Of a DNA stretch of 13,671 nucleotides, positions 5,963 to 12,538 are shown piece after piece (position 1 is the first letter of the stretch; every line of letters starts with the position of its first letter). Both the position numbers and the translations under genes were made by a program. Below the pieces are notes generated by a model. The model saw nothing but the letters and a program-made list of their open reading frames with translations, searched no databases and was not told the DNA's origin. The stretch covers positions 5,464 to 19,134 of the forward strand of contig PMST01000652.1 in assembly GCA_003168295.1 (NCBI GenBank), given 5' to 3'. This DNA comes from Actinomycetota bacterium (GTDB taxonomy: Bacteria > Actinomycetota > Actinomycetes > Streptosporangiales > Streptosporangiaceae).

Positions 5963-6376
5963 ATGACTCTTTCGATCACCCACACACCCCTGTACTGCCT
6001 GGACCTTGACCAGTCCCTGGCGTTTTATACCGAACAGCTGGGCTTCGAGGTCCGCGAAGATGTTCCCATGGGCCCGGAAATGCGCTGGCTGACCGTTGCC
6101 GCCCCCGGCGATACCCACGAACTGCTGCTGGCCGCGGTCGACCACCACATTCCCCCGGTCGACCGGGGCGCTATGCGTGAGCTCGTGGCCAAGGGCGACT
6201 TGGCAGTCTTCATCCAGGTCGACAACTTGGACAAGGTCTTCGAATCGCTGCGCGCCGCTGGCGTCGAGATCCTCCAAGAGCCCATCGACCAGCCTTACGG
6301 CGTCCGCGACGCCGGTGTCCGCGACCCTAGCGGCAATCATCTCCGCCTCAGCCAGCCGCTCGCCGCCCAGGCCTGA
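5963..6376 (+). CDS. VOC-family (glyoxalase/bleomycin-resistance-like) protein
   Basis: ATG 5963 encodes 137 aa forming one complete pair of VOC beta-alpha-beta-beta-beta modules. The first is THTPLYCLDLDQSLAFYTEQ / LGFEVRED through HELLLAAVD; the second is LAVFIQVDNLDKVFESLRAA / GVEILQEPIDQPYGVRDAGV, ending DPSGNHLRLSQPL. VOC proteins bind metal ions or ligands and catalyse isomerisation or dioxygen chemistry, or sequester antibiotics; no substrate can be assigned. The metal-site Glu common near the C-terminus (GNxxE) is Arg here, so a classical glyoxalase I activity is doubtful. The gene follows the AraC regulator by 9 bases. TAGGGT (5951-5956), six bases before the ATG, could be its own -10 box overlapping the AraC stop, while AGGG in the same spot could serve as a weak ribosome binding site. 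Confidence 0.88.
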   Translation: MTLSITHTPLYCLDLDQSLAFYTEQLGFEVREDVPMGPEMRWLTVAAPGDTHELLLAAVDHHIPPVDRGAMRELVAKGDLAVFIQVDNLDKVFESLRAAGVEILQEPIDQPYGVRDAGVRDPSGNHLRLSQPLAAQA

Positions 6377-6383
6377 GGGCACA

Positions 6384-6408
6384 GCGGCTCATGGCGGGTT
6401 GGAGCCGC
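6384..6408 (+). terminator. Probable terminator after the AraC-VOC pair
   Basis: GCGGCTC (6384-6390) and GAGCCGC (6402-6408) form a perfect 7-bp GC-rich stem with an 11-nt loop, starting 8 bases after the VOC stop. A pyrimidine-rich stretch with several Ts (CTTCTCTTCC) follows. Position and form suit an intrinsic terminator. The remainder of 6409-6671 holds no supported gene. Confidence 0.5.
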
Positions 6409-6671
6409 GGCGCTTCTCTTCCTCGGGAACTTGCGCAAGGTCATCTAGCCTGGCCGCTCCCTTAACCTGCCTGCGCTCGGAATATCGGAGGATGCCGTGA
6501 CCGGTATAGGGCCGGCCGCCCCGGCGCTAGGCCTGCAAGCAGCTGTTTTCAGCCTGCCGCGGCAACGGTGCTATGTCCGCGCCGACGCCGTGGTGCGACC
6601 GAGGTGCTGGGGCGTGTTCAGCCCCTCACCTGGCCGTACCAACCGCTTCTCCTCTTCCGGCCGCGAGACAA

Positions 6672-6714
6672 CCTGCAACCACAAGTTGCAGGAATTCCCT
6701 GAACATGCTACCTT
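6672..6714 (+). promoter_or_regulatory. Sigma-70-type promoter with overlapping operator for the DUF899 gene
   Basis: TTGCAG (6686-6691), a 17-base spacer and TACCTT (6709-6714) make a near-consensus housekeeping promoter, 45-75 bases before the DUF899 ATG. A perfect inverted repeat, CCTGCAAC (6672-6679) and GTTGCAGG (6685-6692), has its right arm covering the -35 box. A dimeric regulator bound there would block RNA polymerase, so I infer repression. No MarR, TetR or ArsR gene lies next to it, so the regulator is unknown. Confidence 0.55.
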
Positions 6715-6758
6715 TTGTTGCAGATACAGAGTAGGGGCAAACAAGAAGAGGAATCGTC

Positions 6759-7565
6759 ATGCAGGATGAATCAGCGCACCTCGACGGGCCGGCCACCGGT
6801 GCGACCAGCGCACCGAGCCTGCCCGCGACCGTCGACCGGGCCGCGTTCCAGGCCGAACTGGACAGGCTGCGGATCCGGGAGAAGGCACACACCCGGGAAA
6901 GCGACGCGATCGCCGCGGCCCGGCGGCGCCTGCCCATGACCGAGGTAGACGCGAGCCTCCCACTGACCGGACGCGACGGGCCGCTCACCCTGCTCGATGC
7001 GTTCGAAGGACGCCGGCAGCTCATCGCCTACTACTTCATGTGGAACCCCGGACACCCCGCGGCCGAGCAGTGCGAAGGCTGCACGTTTTACACCACGCAG
7101 ATCAGCGAGCTGTCCTACCTGCATTCCCGCGACATCACCTACGCGGCTTTCTGCCAGGGGCCCTACGACGAGAGCGTCCGCTACCGCGACTTCATGGGCT
7201 GGGACATCCCGTGGTACTCAGCAGAGGCATCCCGCGACGCGCTCCTCGCCGGACGCCAGATCGGCTTGTTCCACCTCGTGTGCTACCTGCGGGACGGCGA
7301 CCGCGTCCTCGAGACCTACTGGACGACGCGGCGCGGCGTCGAGGCCATGGACTACAGCTACGCGCTCATGGACCTCACCGTCTACGGACGTCAGGAGTCG
7401 TGGGAAGACTCGCCCCCCGGCTGGCCGCAACAGTGCTCCAACACGCGGACTGACGGCGGCTCCCCCGCTTGGCCACCAGTGTCAGAATGGCCGGACGGAC
7501 GCCCCACCGCCCAGTGGTCGCGACTCGAAGCTGGACGCTCTGACGACCTCGCCGTCGGGCCCTGA
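6759..7565 (+). CDS. DUF899 (thioredoxin-like) family protein
   Basis: ATG 6759, preceded by AAGAAGAGGAA, encodes 268 aa. The core is DUF899: RAAFQAELDRLRIREKAHTR then ARRRLPMTEVD, LIAYYFMWNPGHPAAEQCEG immediately followed by CTFY (near residues 88-111), FCQGPYDESVRYRDFMGWDI and PWYS, LFHLVCYLRDGDRVLETYWT, and MDYSYALMDLTVYGRQESWE. The domain is thioredoxin-like and the C-x-x-C (QCEGC) pair sits where a redox centre would be; activity in the family is not well established. The C-terminal 35 residues after PPGWPQ are less conserved-looking and Trp/Pro-rich, so the true end may have drifted. It stands alone, with its own promoter-operator at 6672-6714 that predicts tight control. Confidence 0.88.
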   Translation: MQDESAHLDGPATGATSAPSLPATVDRAAFQAELDRLRIREKAHTRESDAIAAARRRLPMTEVDASLPLTGRDGPLTLLDAFEGRRQLIAYYFMWNPGHPAAEQCEGCTFYTTQISELSYLHSRDITYAAFCQGPYDESVRYRDFMGWDIPWYSAEASRDALLAGRQIGLFHLVCYLRDGDRVLETYWTTRRGVEAMDYSYALMDLTVYGRQESWEDSPPGWPQQCSNTRTDGGSPAWPPVSEWPDGRPTAQWSRLEAGRSDDLAVGP

Positions 7566-7718
7566 TCGTCAGCGCAGTGGGGTGCGCCTCCACCGGTCGC
7601 AGCTTCCGCCGGCTCGAGCGGGGTGCCAGCTGTTACGCCAAGGCCGGGTAGGCGACGGGGGTGTAGTTGCTCGGGTCTGCCCTCCCGTCATCCTCTCCAT
7701 GATGCGACGATTGGGGTC

Positions 7719-8177
7719 ATGGGCCCGCAGCGTTTCCGCGCCGTCATCACCGCCGATCCTGGGGGCCGCACGATCATCACGGTGCCGTTCGACCCGGATG
7801 AGACGTGGGGGGCCAAGGCCAACCATCCCGTCGGCGGCACGATCGACGGCTGGCGGTTCCGCGGCAGGCTTTCGCCGGCCGGCAGCGGGTGGGTGCTGAA
7901 TGTGAGGCTGCGCGACGGCGCCGCGGTCGGCGATGAGGTGACCGTTGAACTGGCCCCGGAAGGCCCGCAACGCGGCGATCTGGCCGACGATATCGCCGCG
8001 GCGCTCGCGGCCAATCCGGCCGCGGCCGCATTCTTCGATACGCTGGCGCAGTTTTACCGCAAGGCGTACCTCCGCTGGATCGATGCGACCACCCGCCGGC
8101 CCGACGTCCGTGCGGCGCGCATCGCTGAAGTCGTTGACCTGCTTGCGGCGGGAATCAAGGAGCGGCCGCGATCATGA
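7719..8177 (+). CDS. DUF1905 / YdeI (OmpD-associated-like) protein
   Basis: ATG 7719 gives 152 aa. Residues 1-85 form the DUF1905 beta-barrel-like domain, visible as RFRAVITADPGGRTIITVPF, then HPVGGTIDGWRFRGRL and GWVLNVRLRDGAAVGDEVTV. The C-terminal part, with DDIAAALAANPAAAAFFDTL followed by AQFYRKAYLRWIDATTR and RRPDVRAARIAEVVDLLAAG, matches the YdeI/OmdA helical domain, in which a W-I-x-x-A-K/R block is conserved. Function is not established beyond association with stress or bacteriocin protection in some members. The open frame back to 7623 is rejected because family proteins begin a few residues before the RFRAV strand. It is convergent with the WYL regulator and overlaps its end by 6 bases. 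Confidence 0.85.
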   Translation: MGPQRFRAVITADPGGRTIITVPFDPDETWGAKANHPVGGTIDGWRFRGRLSPAGSGWVLNVRLRDGAAVGDEVTVELAPEGPQRGDLADDIAAALAANPAAAAFFDTLAQFYRKAYLRWIDATTRRPDVRAARIAEVVDLLAAGIKERPRS

Positions 8178-9242
8178 GGGCAGGACGGCGCCTGGGCTGT
8201 CGGCGCTGGCGGTGAGCCGACGGGCCAGGGCCCGCACGTGGTCGCGCAGGGCGTCCGGGTATTCGATCACGAAAGGGCGGTCCAGCCAGGCGAGCAGGGA
8301 GGGGATCCACTCCAGCCGCTCGGCCCGCAGCCGGACCCGTACCCAACCGCTGCTCTCCCGCGGCCCGGAGACGGCCTGTGGCCGGGAGGGTTCCGGCCGC
8401 CCCCGGGCTTCCTGCACGGCAGGTTCCCGCGTCGGGCCGGCCGGGATCTCCTGGACGGTGGCGATCCCGGCCGGGAGCCGGGCGCCGACCTGCTCGGCGG
8501 TGCCCAGGACCCGCAGCGACACCTCGTGCTGGTAGGGCACCTCGGCGAGCCCGGACAGTACCCGGGTGGCCGGGTCGAACCCCGCGGGTATCTCGAACGA
8601 CCCCGGCAGGACCGTCGCGGTCTCGATCCGGTCCAGCCGGAACGTGCGCACCTCGCCGCTGGCCGAGTCCGCCCCGGTCACGTACCAGCGCCCGGAGTGG
8701 ACGACGATCCCGTACGGGTGCACGGTGCGTCCGCTGCGCCTCCCGTCCCGGGTGGTGTAGCTGACGGCGACCGGCCGCCGGCGGCGCGCCGCCTCCACGA
8801 GCATCAGCAGCACGCCCGTCTCCTGGGTGGCGGCAGGGCGGGCCGCGGTGGTGAAGTCGGCGGTCTCCAGCAGCACGTCCAGTCGGCGGCCGAGCGCCTC
8901 GGGTAGCACGCGGCGGATCTTGGCGGCGGCGCTCTCCATCGCGATGGCGGACGTGGTCACCAGCCCGGCCCGCAGGCCGGCGACCAGGCCGAGCAGCACG
9001 GCCAGGGCCTCGTCGTCGGTGAGCATCAGCGGAGGCATCCGGTAACCGGGGGCCAGCCGGTAGCCGCCGTACCGGCCGCGCGCCGACCGGACCGGGATGT
9101 CCAGGTCGATCAGGTGATCGACGTAGCGCCGGACGGTACGCTCGTCCACCTCGAGACGCACGGCCAGGTCGGCAGTGGTGCGGGTCCCGCCGGCCTGAAG
9201 GATTTCCAGCAGGGCGAGCACCCGGGCGGTCGGCCGGGTCAT
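8172..9242 (-). CDS. WYL-domain HTH transcriptional regulator (YafY-like)
   Basis: ATG 9242 encodes 356 aa. Residues 1-60 are an HTH_11-type winged helix: RVLALLEILQAGGTRTTADL then AVRLEVDERTVRRYVDHLID. A GRYGGYRLAPGYRMPPLMLT-type wing follows, then a helical linker. The WYL domain lies at about residues 150-225, with PVAVSYTTRDGRRSGRTVHP, IVVHSGRWYVTGAD and GEVRTFRLDRIETATVL, the last being the family's ligand-contact signature. The C-terminal WCX extension ends RPFVIEYPDALRDHVRALAR. WYL regulators sense nucleic-acid or nucleotide-like ligands; the ligand here is unknown. A perfect inverted repeat at 9258-9290, just upstream, is a likely operator. The divergent target gene survives only as a 3' fragment, so the regulator may be orphaned. 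Confidence 0.9.
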   Translation of the reverse strand: MTRPTARVLALLEILQAGGTRTTADLAVRLEVDERTVRRYVDHLIDLDIPVRSARGRYGGYRLAPGYRMPPLMLTDDEALAVLLGLVAGLRAGLVTTSAIAMESAAAKIRRVLPEALGRRLDVLLETADFTTAARPAATQETGVLLMLVEAARRRRPVAVSYTTRDGRRSGRTVHPYGIVVHSGRWYVTGADSASGEVRTFRLDRIETATVLPGSFEIPAGFDPATRVLSGLAEVPYQHEVSLRVLGTAEQVGARLPAGIATVQEIPAGPTREPAVQEARGRPEPSRPQAVSGPRESSGWVRVRLRAERLEWIPSLLAWLDRPFVIEYPDALRDHVRALARRLTASADSPGAVLPS

Positions 9243-9257
9243 GCACGAAAGTGTCCC

Positions 9258-9290
9258 ACGAATACCGGGCGGTTACTGTCCTGTATTCGT
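9258..9290. promoter_or_regulatory. Operator-like inverted repeat in the WYL regulator / SDR divergent region
   Basis: ACGAATAC (9258-9265) and GTATTCGT (9283-9290) are perfect 8-bp inverted repeats with a 17-base spacer, 16 bases upstream of the WYL regulator ATG. TGTCC occurs twice between or beside the arms (9253-9257 and 9277-9281 region). Placement between a regulator and a formerly divergent gene suggests the regulator's own binding site. Confidence 0.5.
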
Positions 9291-9296
9291 CATAGC

Positions 9297-9473
9297 GTGC
9301 CTGTCGTCGACGGCATCACCGACCCCACCCTCCGAAGCGGCGTGTTCTACGCCAGCGCCGCCAACACCGTCACCGGGCCCGTCGTCGACCAAGCCGACAT
9401 CTTCCCCGACCTCCGAAACCCCTCGTTCCAGGACAACGCCAGCCAGGCCATCCACCGCTTCATCGCGGCCTGA
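9297..9473 (+). pseudogene. C-terminal fragment of an SDR-family oxidoreductase
   Basis: An open frame from GTG 9297 to TGA 9471-9473 reads VPVVDGITDPTLRSGVFYAS then AANTVTGPVVDQADIFPDLR and NPSFQDNASQAIHRFIAA. This matches the last ~60 residues of a subgroup of short-chain dehydrogenases (protochlorophyllide-reductase-like or atypical SDRs), which end in TGPVVDQ...FPDL...A..AIHRF. The Rossmann nucleotide-binding motif TGxxxGIG and the YxxxK catalytic pair are absent, so it cannot be active. The fragment abuts the divergent promoter region of the WYL regulator, meaning roughly 80% of the gene has been deleted between its promoter and its 3' end. Confidence 0.65.
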
Positions 9474-9493
9474 CCCGTTGATGAGCAGAGGGT

Positions 9494-9517
9494 TTGCCCG
9501 TCGGCCGCAGACGGCAA
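9494..9517. terminator. Hairpin between convergent SDR fragment and MFS gene
   Basis: TTGCCCGTC (9494-9502) pairs with GACGGCAA (9510-9517) over 8 bp with one bulged C and a 7-nt loop. It lies in the 60-base gap between the ends of two convergent frames, a usual place for a bidirectional terminator. There is no U-tract. Confidence 0.4.
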
Positions 9518-9533
9518 GGGGCCCCCGGCAGGC

Positions 9534-10841
9534 TCACCGCCCCGAGGATGCTGAAACGGAGGGCAGAGCTGCGAACGCGCGTATGCCCGATACGAAGATC
9601 AGGCCGCCGGCGACGATGAATATCAGGCTCACCGAGTTGAGGGGGATGCCGACGAACGAGACGCGGAAACTCCGCAGGACAGTGCTCATCAGCCAGCCGG
9701 AGACGACCACCGAGAGCATGGACGCGAACTGGTTGACCGGATTGAACACCGCCATCACCCGTCCCATGTATTCGCGCGGTGCCGCATCCAGGAGCAGCGG
9801 CGCTACCGCTGTATTCAGCATGGCGATCGGAATGGCATAGATCGCCAGCATGACGAGGCCAGCGGCGAAGCTGCGCTGCAGCGCGTAGCCGGCCGCGAGG
9901 ACACCGGTTGCCAGCAGGCCGGACCAGGTGAGCGCGCGTGCGCCAATCCACCGCACCATATAACCGGCCGCGAGCGCGCCGACGATGAAGCCAACCCCCA
10001 TCGCCGTCTCCGCCACGCCGAACAGCCAGGACGACGCGTGCAGATCGTGGGTCACGAAGAACACGTTCAGCGCGTTGATCGCCCCGGTGCCGAACTGACA
10101 GATCACTGTGACCGTCAGGAGCGTCACGAGGAACCGGTTGCGCGCGAAGAGCCGCAACCCGACGGAGAACTCGGCATGCAGGCTGGTCTCCCCCGCTCCG
10201 CCAGAGCCCGGCGAGTGAGGCTTGGGCGTTAGCCGCAGGAAGCGGATGGCCAGATAGGACACGACGTAGGAGGCGGCGTTGGCGGCCAGCGCCCACCGGA
10301 AGCCGACCGTGAACAGCAACGGAGCCGCGATTGGCGGGCCGATGATCCCGGCCGCCGACGTGGTGACCTCGGCGAGGCCGACCGCTCGCGCCCGGTCCTC
10401 CTCGCCGTGCACCACGTCGCCAGTCGTCGCGAACCTGGCGAGGCTGAAGAACTGGCCGGCTGCGTTCAGGACGAACACGACCAGGTACACGGCGGCGAGC
10501 CACAGCCAGACGGGGAGGTCGCGGATCGGGACGAACGACAGCCCGATGAGACCCGCCACCATCGCCGCACGGATCACCTCGGTCCGCATCATCGTCGACT
10601 TCCGGTTCCACCGGTCCACGAATACCCCGGCTACGGGCCCGACCAGGGCAAACGCGGCGGTCGCGGCGACTAGAATCCCGCTGACCGCGGCAGGGGCCCA
10701 AGACCGGCCGCCCGCGAGAACCTGTGACACCCACAGCACGAGCGTCGTGCCGAAGACGGTGTCCCCGACCGCGGACACGGCCTGTCCGTACCACAGCCTT
10801 GCGTAATTCCGGTTAACCAGCGTTCGCTGCAGTGACGGCAA
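9534..10841 (-). CDS. MFS exporter, DHA3 / MefA-like
   Basis: From TTG 10841 the protein is 435 aa with about 12 hydrophobic segments. It opens LPSLQRTLVNRNYARLWYGQ followed by AVSAVGDTVFGTTLVLWV, the DHA3-type start (N-R-x-F/Y-x-x-L-W-x-G-Q-x-x-S-x-x-G-D). A loop 2-3 motif, GVFVDRWNRKSTMM, follows near residues 70-83, and a central cytoplasmic loop, LTPKPHSPGSGGAGETSLHA, splits the two six-helix halves. These antiporters expel macrolides or other amphiphilic drugs using the proton gradient; the substrate is unknown. The frame runs upstream to ATG 10901 and 10955, but codons there are AT-rich and atypical, so the TTG is preferred. ATG 10901 remains possible. No adjacent regulator is on the same strand. 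Confidence 0.88.
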   Translation of the reverse strand: MPSLQRTLVNRNYARLWYGQAVSAVGDTVFGTTLVLWVSQVLAGGRSWAPAAVSGILVAATAAFALVGPVAGVFVDRWNRKSTMMRTEVIRAAMVAGLIGLSFVPIRDLPVWLWLAAVYLVVFVLNAAGQFFSLARFATTGDVVHGEEDRARAVGLAEVTTSAAGIIGPPIAAPLLFTVGFRWALAANAASYVVSYLAIRFLRLTPKPHSPGSGGAGETSLHAEFSVGLRLFARNRFLVTLLTVTVICQFGTGAINALNVFFVTHDLHASSWLFGVAETAMGVGFIVGALAAGYMVRWIGARALTWSGLLATGVLAAGYALQRSFAAGLVMLAIYAIPIAMLNTAVAPLLLDAAPREYMGRVMAVFNPVNQFASMLSVVVSGWLMSTVLRSFRVSFVGIPLNSVSLIFIVAGGLIFVSGIRAFAALPSVSASSGR

Positions 10842-11362
10842 GTTTATGGTGCGTCTATTGTTAATGCAGCGCGCAGTGTGATTCTCGCATATTGGTACCA
10901 TCGTTATTACACGTGCTGCTTTGGCTGCTGATCTCTTGGTAGCTGCACGCCACACACCGGCTCGTCAGGAAGCCAGACCTCGCCGGCCTGACGTATTGCT
11001 ATCATTTTTGGGCTCTTTCGGGAACAAGAAATTTCAGTTATGGCGAACAGGCCCGTAACGATAACGAGTTGCTCATTCTGCAACTCGAGGCAAGAGTCAC
11101 CCATCGAGTCACATCGGCATCATCCGTCAGTTCGCGGACGGCCGCGAGGTATGACGTTATTGTTACGTTATTTGCGAAGTGGCCCGTAAATCTCGCGTTT
11201 CCCGAAAATCGCCGGCCAGGGCGAACAGCCCACGGCGGCTACGCGGCCACCATCACCCCGGGCAGCGGCCCCAATCCGACCGCTGCCCGTCCGTGGATGC
11301 CCGACGTCATCGCCCGGCAAGGTGATGCCGATGACCACCCTGATGCCCTGGCCCGGCTGGCG
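10842..11362. other. Gene-free stretch, AT-richer left half
   Basis: Roughly 10842-11190 is visibly richer in A and T than the rest of the window, with runs such as TCATTTTTGG and TAACGATAACG. It holds no recognisable gene on either strand. It must contain the promoter of the MFS gene, though no convincing -35/-10 pair was found. The right part (about 11200-11362) returns to high GC and is open on the plus strand, continuing antisense through the DUF397 gene. I regard that frame as a shadow. Confidence 0.4.
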
Positions 11363-11602
11363 CTAACTGCCGAAACTGTCGAATTCCCCGTTCCGGACGC
11401 CTCCGAGAAAAGCGTGCCACTCGTCGGACGTGAACCGGAGGACTGGCCCTACGGAGTCTCTGCTGTTACGGACGCCGATCTCGCCGCTGGGCAGGCTGGC
11501 CACCTCGACGCAGTTGCCGTTGGCGTAACTCAGGGAGCTCTTGGTCCAGTAAAAGCCTGAACTCGGCCGCTCATGCGGACTCCTGAGGGTGGTGCTTCCC
11601 AC
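11363..11602 (-). CDS. DUF397 domain-containing protein
   Basis: GTG 11602 has a clear ribosome binding site (GAGG, six bases upstream) and gives 79 aa. The DUF397 signature is evident: FYWTKSSLSYANGNCVEVAS (residues 17-36) with the conserved W-x-K-S-S-x-S-x-x-x-G-x-C-V-E-V core, then IGVRNSRDSVGPVLRFTSDE and WHAFLGGVRNGEFD. Such small acidic proteins normally pair with an XRE-family HTH regulator (AbaA/BldB-type clusters) and an anti-sigma-like ATP-binding protein in actinomycete development and secondary metabolism. Here the ATP-binding gene lies 41 bases upstream on the same strand, but no XRE partner is found within the window. Its exact biochemical role is unknown. Confidence 0.9.
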   Translation of the reverse strand: MGSTTLRSPHERPSSGFYWTKSSLSYANGNCVEVASLPSGEIGVRNSRDSVGPVLRFTSDEWHAFLGGVRNGEFDSFGS

Positions 11603-11643
11603 GTTACCTCTTCACTGGTTGGTGTCTTTTCCTGGATGTGCAG

Positions 11644-12126
11644 CTAGTAGGTCGAGCCACACGGGTTCACGGCTCGCAGTTTCCACGTGTGTCGCGTGTG
11701 GCCGCGATCGTCAACCCCGGGCAGATCGGGCTGGAACCCGAGCGTGAAGTACACGGCGTCCCCCGCGGGGGTGCGGAAAGAGCCCCAGTCCGTCGACAGA
11801 GCGGCGACCAGCGCGAGCCCACGTTCGGCCTGCGTACCGGTTGGCTCGTCCACTCCAATCGGCAGGGAACGCGACGTGTAGTAGACGTCAACGCGCAGAT
11901 GGCCGCGGGAGCACCTGACGACAAGCATGACGGTCTCACCGTTGCCGTGCCTGATGGCGCTGGTCACCAAGTCGCTAGTGAGCAGGACCGCGATGTCGGG
12001 ATCGACAGGGACCTGCCAGGCGCGGACGACCGCGCCGACGTGGCCACGGGCCTCGGCCGCCGCGGTTGGTTCCCTGGTCAGCCGGAAGCGACGCTGGTGC
12101 AGTTCGGTCGGGCGTGTCGATGCCAT
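11644..12126 (-). CDS. RsbW-like ATP-binding (HATPase_c_2) protein with altered active-site residues
   Basis: ATG 12126 gives 160 aa: MASTRPTELHQRRFRLTREP, then a helix with AAAEARGHVGAVVRAW and the GHKL-fold core. The N-box reads LLTSDLVTSAIRHGN, where the canonical SELVTNAxRH would place Glu at 52 and Asn at 56; here they are Asp and Ser. The next strand, LRVDVYYTSRS, has Tyr83 where the ATP-binding Asp is expected. The ERGLALV lid helix (101-107) and the GDAVYFTL strand remain. These proteins usually act as anti-sigma kinases or as partners of XRE/DUF397 modules. Loss of the Mg/ATP-contacting residues suggests a binding-only or decaying protein. The start lacks a strong ribosome binding site; a better one (GCAGGAG) precedes an out-of-frame ATG at 12172. 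Confidence 0.82.
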   Translation of the reverse strand: MASTRPTELHQRRFRLTREPTAAAEARGHVGAVVRAWQVPVDPDIAVLLTSDLVTSAIRHGNGETVMLVVRCSRGHLRVDVYYTSRSLPIGVDEPTGTQAERGLALVAALSTDWGSFRTPAGDAVYFTLGFQPDLPGVDDRGHTRHTWKLRAVNPCGSTY

Positions 12127-12166
12127 CGCGTCTATCCGGTTCCTCAGCTGACGTGCTCGGTGCCTG

Positions 12167-12201
12167 TTGCATCGCAAATACTCCTGCAACTTGCACTGCA
12201 A
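12167..12201. promoter_or_regulatory. Clustered TTGCA/TGCAA palindromes upstream of the HATPase gene
   Basis: Four TTGCA or TGCAA pentamers fall within 35 bases: 12167-12171, 12185-12189, 12191-12195 and 12197-12201. The last three make two overlapping odd palindromes, TGCAA-C-TTGCA and TTGCA-C-TGCAA. They lie 40-75 bases before the HATPase start. The arrangement suggests cooperative binding of a dimeric regulator, possibly the missing XRE partner of the DUF397/HATPase pair. Confidence 0.4.
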
Positions 12202-12252
12202 TACATCGGTCAGCTGACGGATATTGAAGGGCGGCGCGGACGGCAGTAGTTT

Positions 12253-12498
12253 TCAGCTCCGCCTGGGCCCGTTTAGAAATGGCTTCGGTGTCGGCTGGGC
12301 CGAAGGTCCCGAACACCATGCCGGGAGGTCCGCGAGCGTCACGAAGTCTACATCGCGGATCGGGGCGGCACCGCGCTCGCTCGGAGTTCCGTCGGCGTTG
12401 CTCGTCAGGCGCATCGCGCCGAAGCCGATCCTGTTCACCGTCAGGTCGCCGAGCGTCCAGGTACCCGCGGCGGAGGTCGTGATCGTCTGTGAGGCCAC
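12253..12498 (-). pseudogene. N-terminal fragment of an aldo/keto reductase
   Basis: GTG 12498 starts about 43 residues typical of an actinobacterial aldo/keto reductase: VASQTITTSAAGTWTLGDLT, then VNRIGFGAMRLTSNADGTPS and ERG. Intact members continue into a conserved helix and the ID(T/S)AxxY catalytic stretch, which are absent. From about 12369 the frame reads AAPIRDVDFVTLADLPAW and further unrelated residues to TGA 12253-12255. That tail has codon-like GC3, and a neighbouring minus frame (MVFGTFGPADTEAISKRAQA) also looks coding, so another gene remnant may be fused here. The NADPH-binding and catalytic Tyr regions are lost, so no enzyme can result. It is divergent from the P450 gene, 40 bases away. 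Confidence 0.6.
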
Positions 12499-12538
12499 CA
12501 GTGAAGCGTGTTACCCGGAGACAGATACCGGACGGATA

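Noticed and set aside
7797..7806. Another TGAGACG heptamer
   Set aside because: It lies inside the conserved DUF1905 coding sequence with no partner arm, so it is treated as chance.
8155..9246. Second long minus-strand ORF (363 codons) parallel to the WYL regulator
   Set aside because: It is an out-of-frame shadow: Arg/Pro/Gly-rich with no domain, while the overlapping frame has complete HTH and WYL signatures.
9460..10794. 444-codon minus-strand ORF over the MFS gene
   Set aside because: Low-complexity Arg/Gly-rich translation; the other frame encodes a clear 12-helix transporter.
11069..11560. 163-codon plus-strand ORF overlapping the DUF397 gene
   Set aside because: Its right half is antisense to a well-supported DUF397 gene and its left half crosses AT-richer noncoding-like sequence; no family resemblance.
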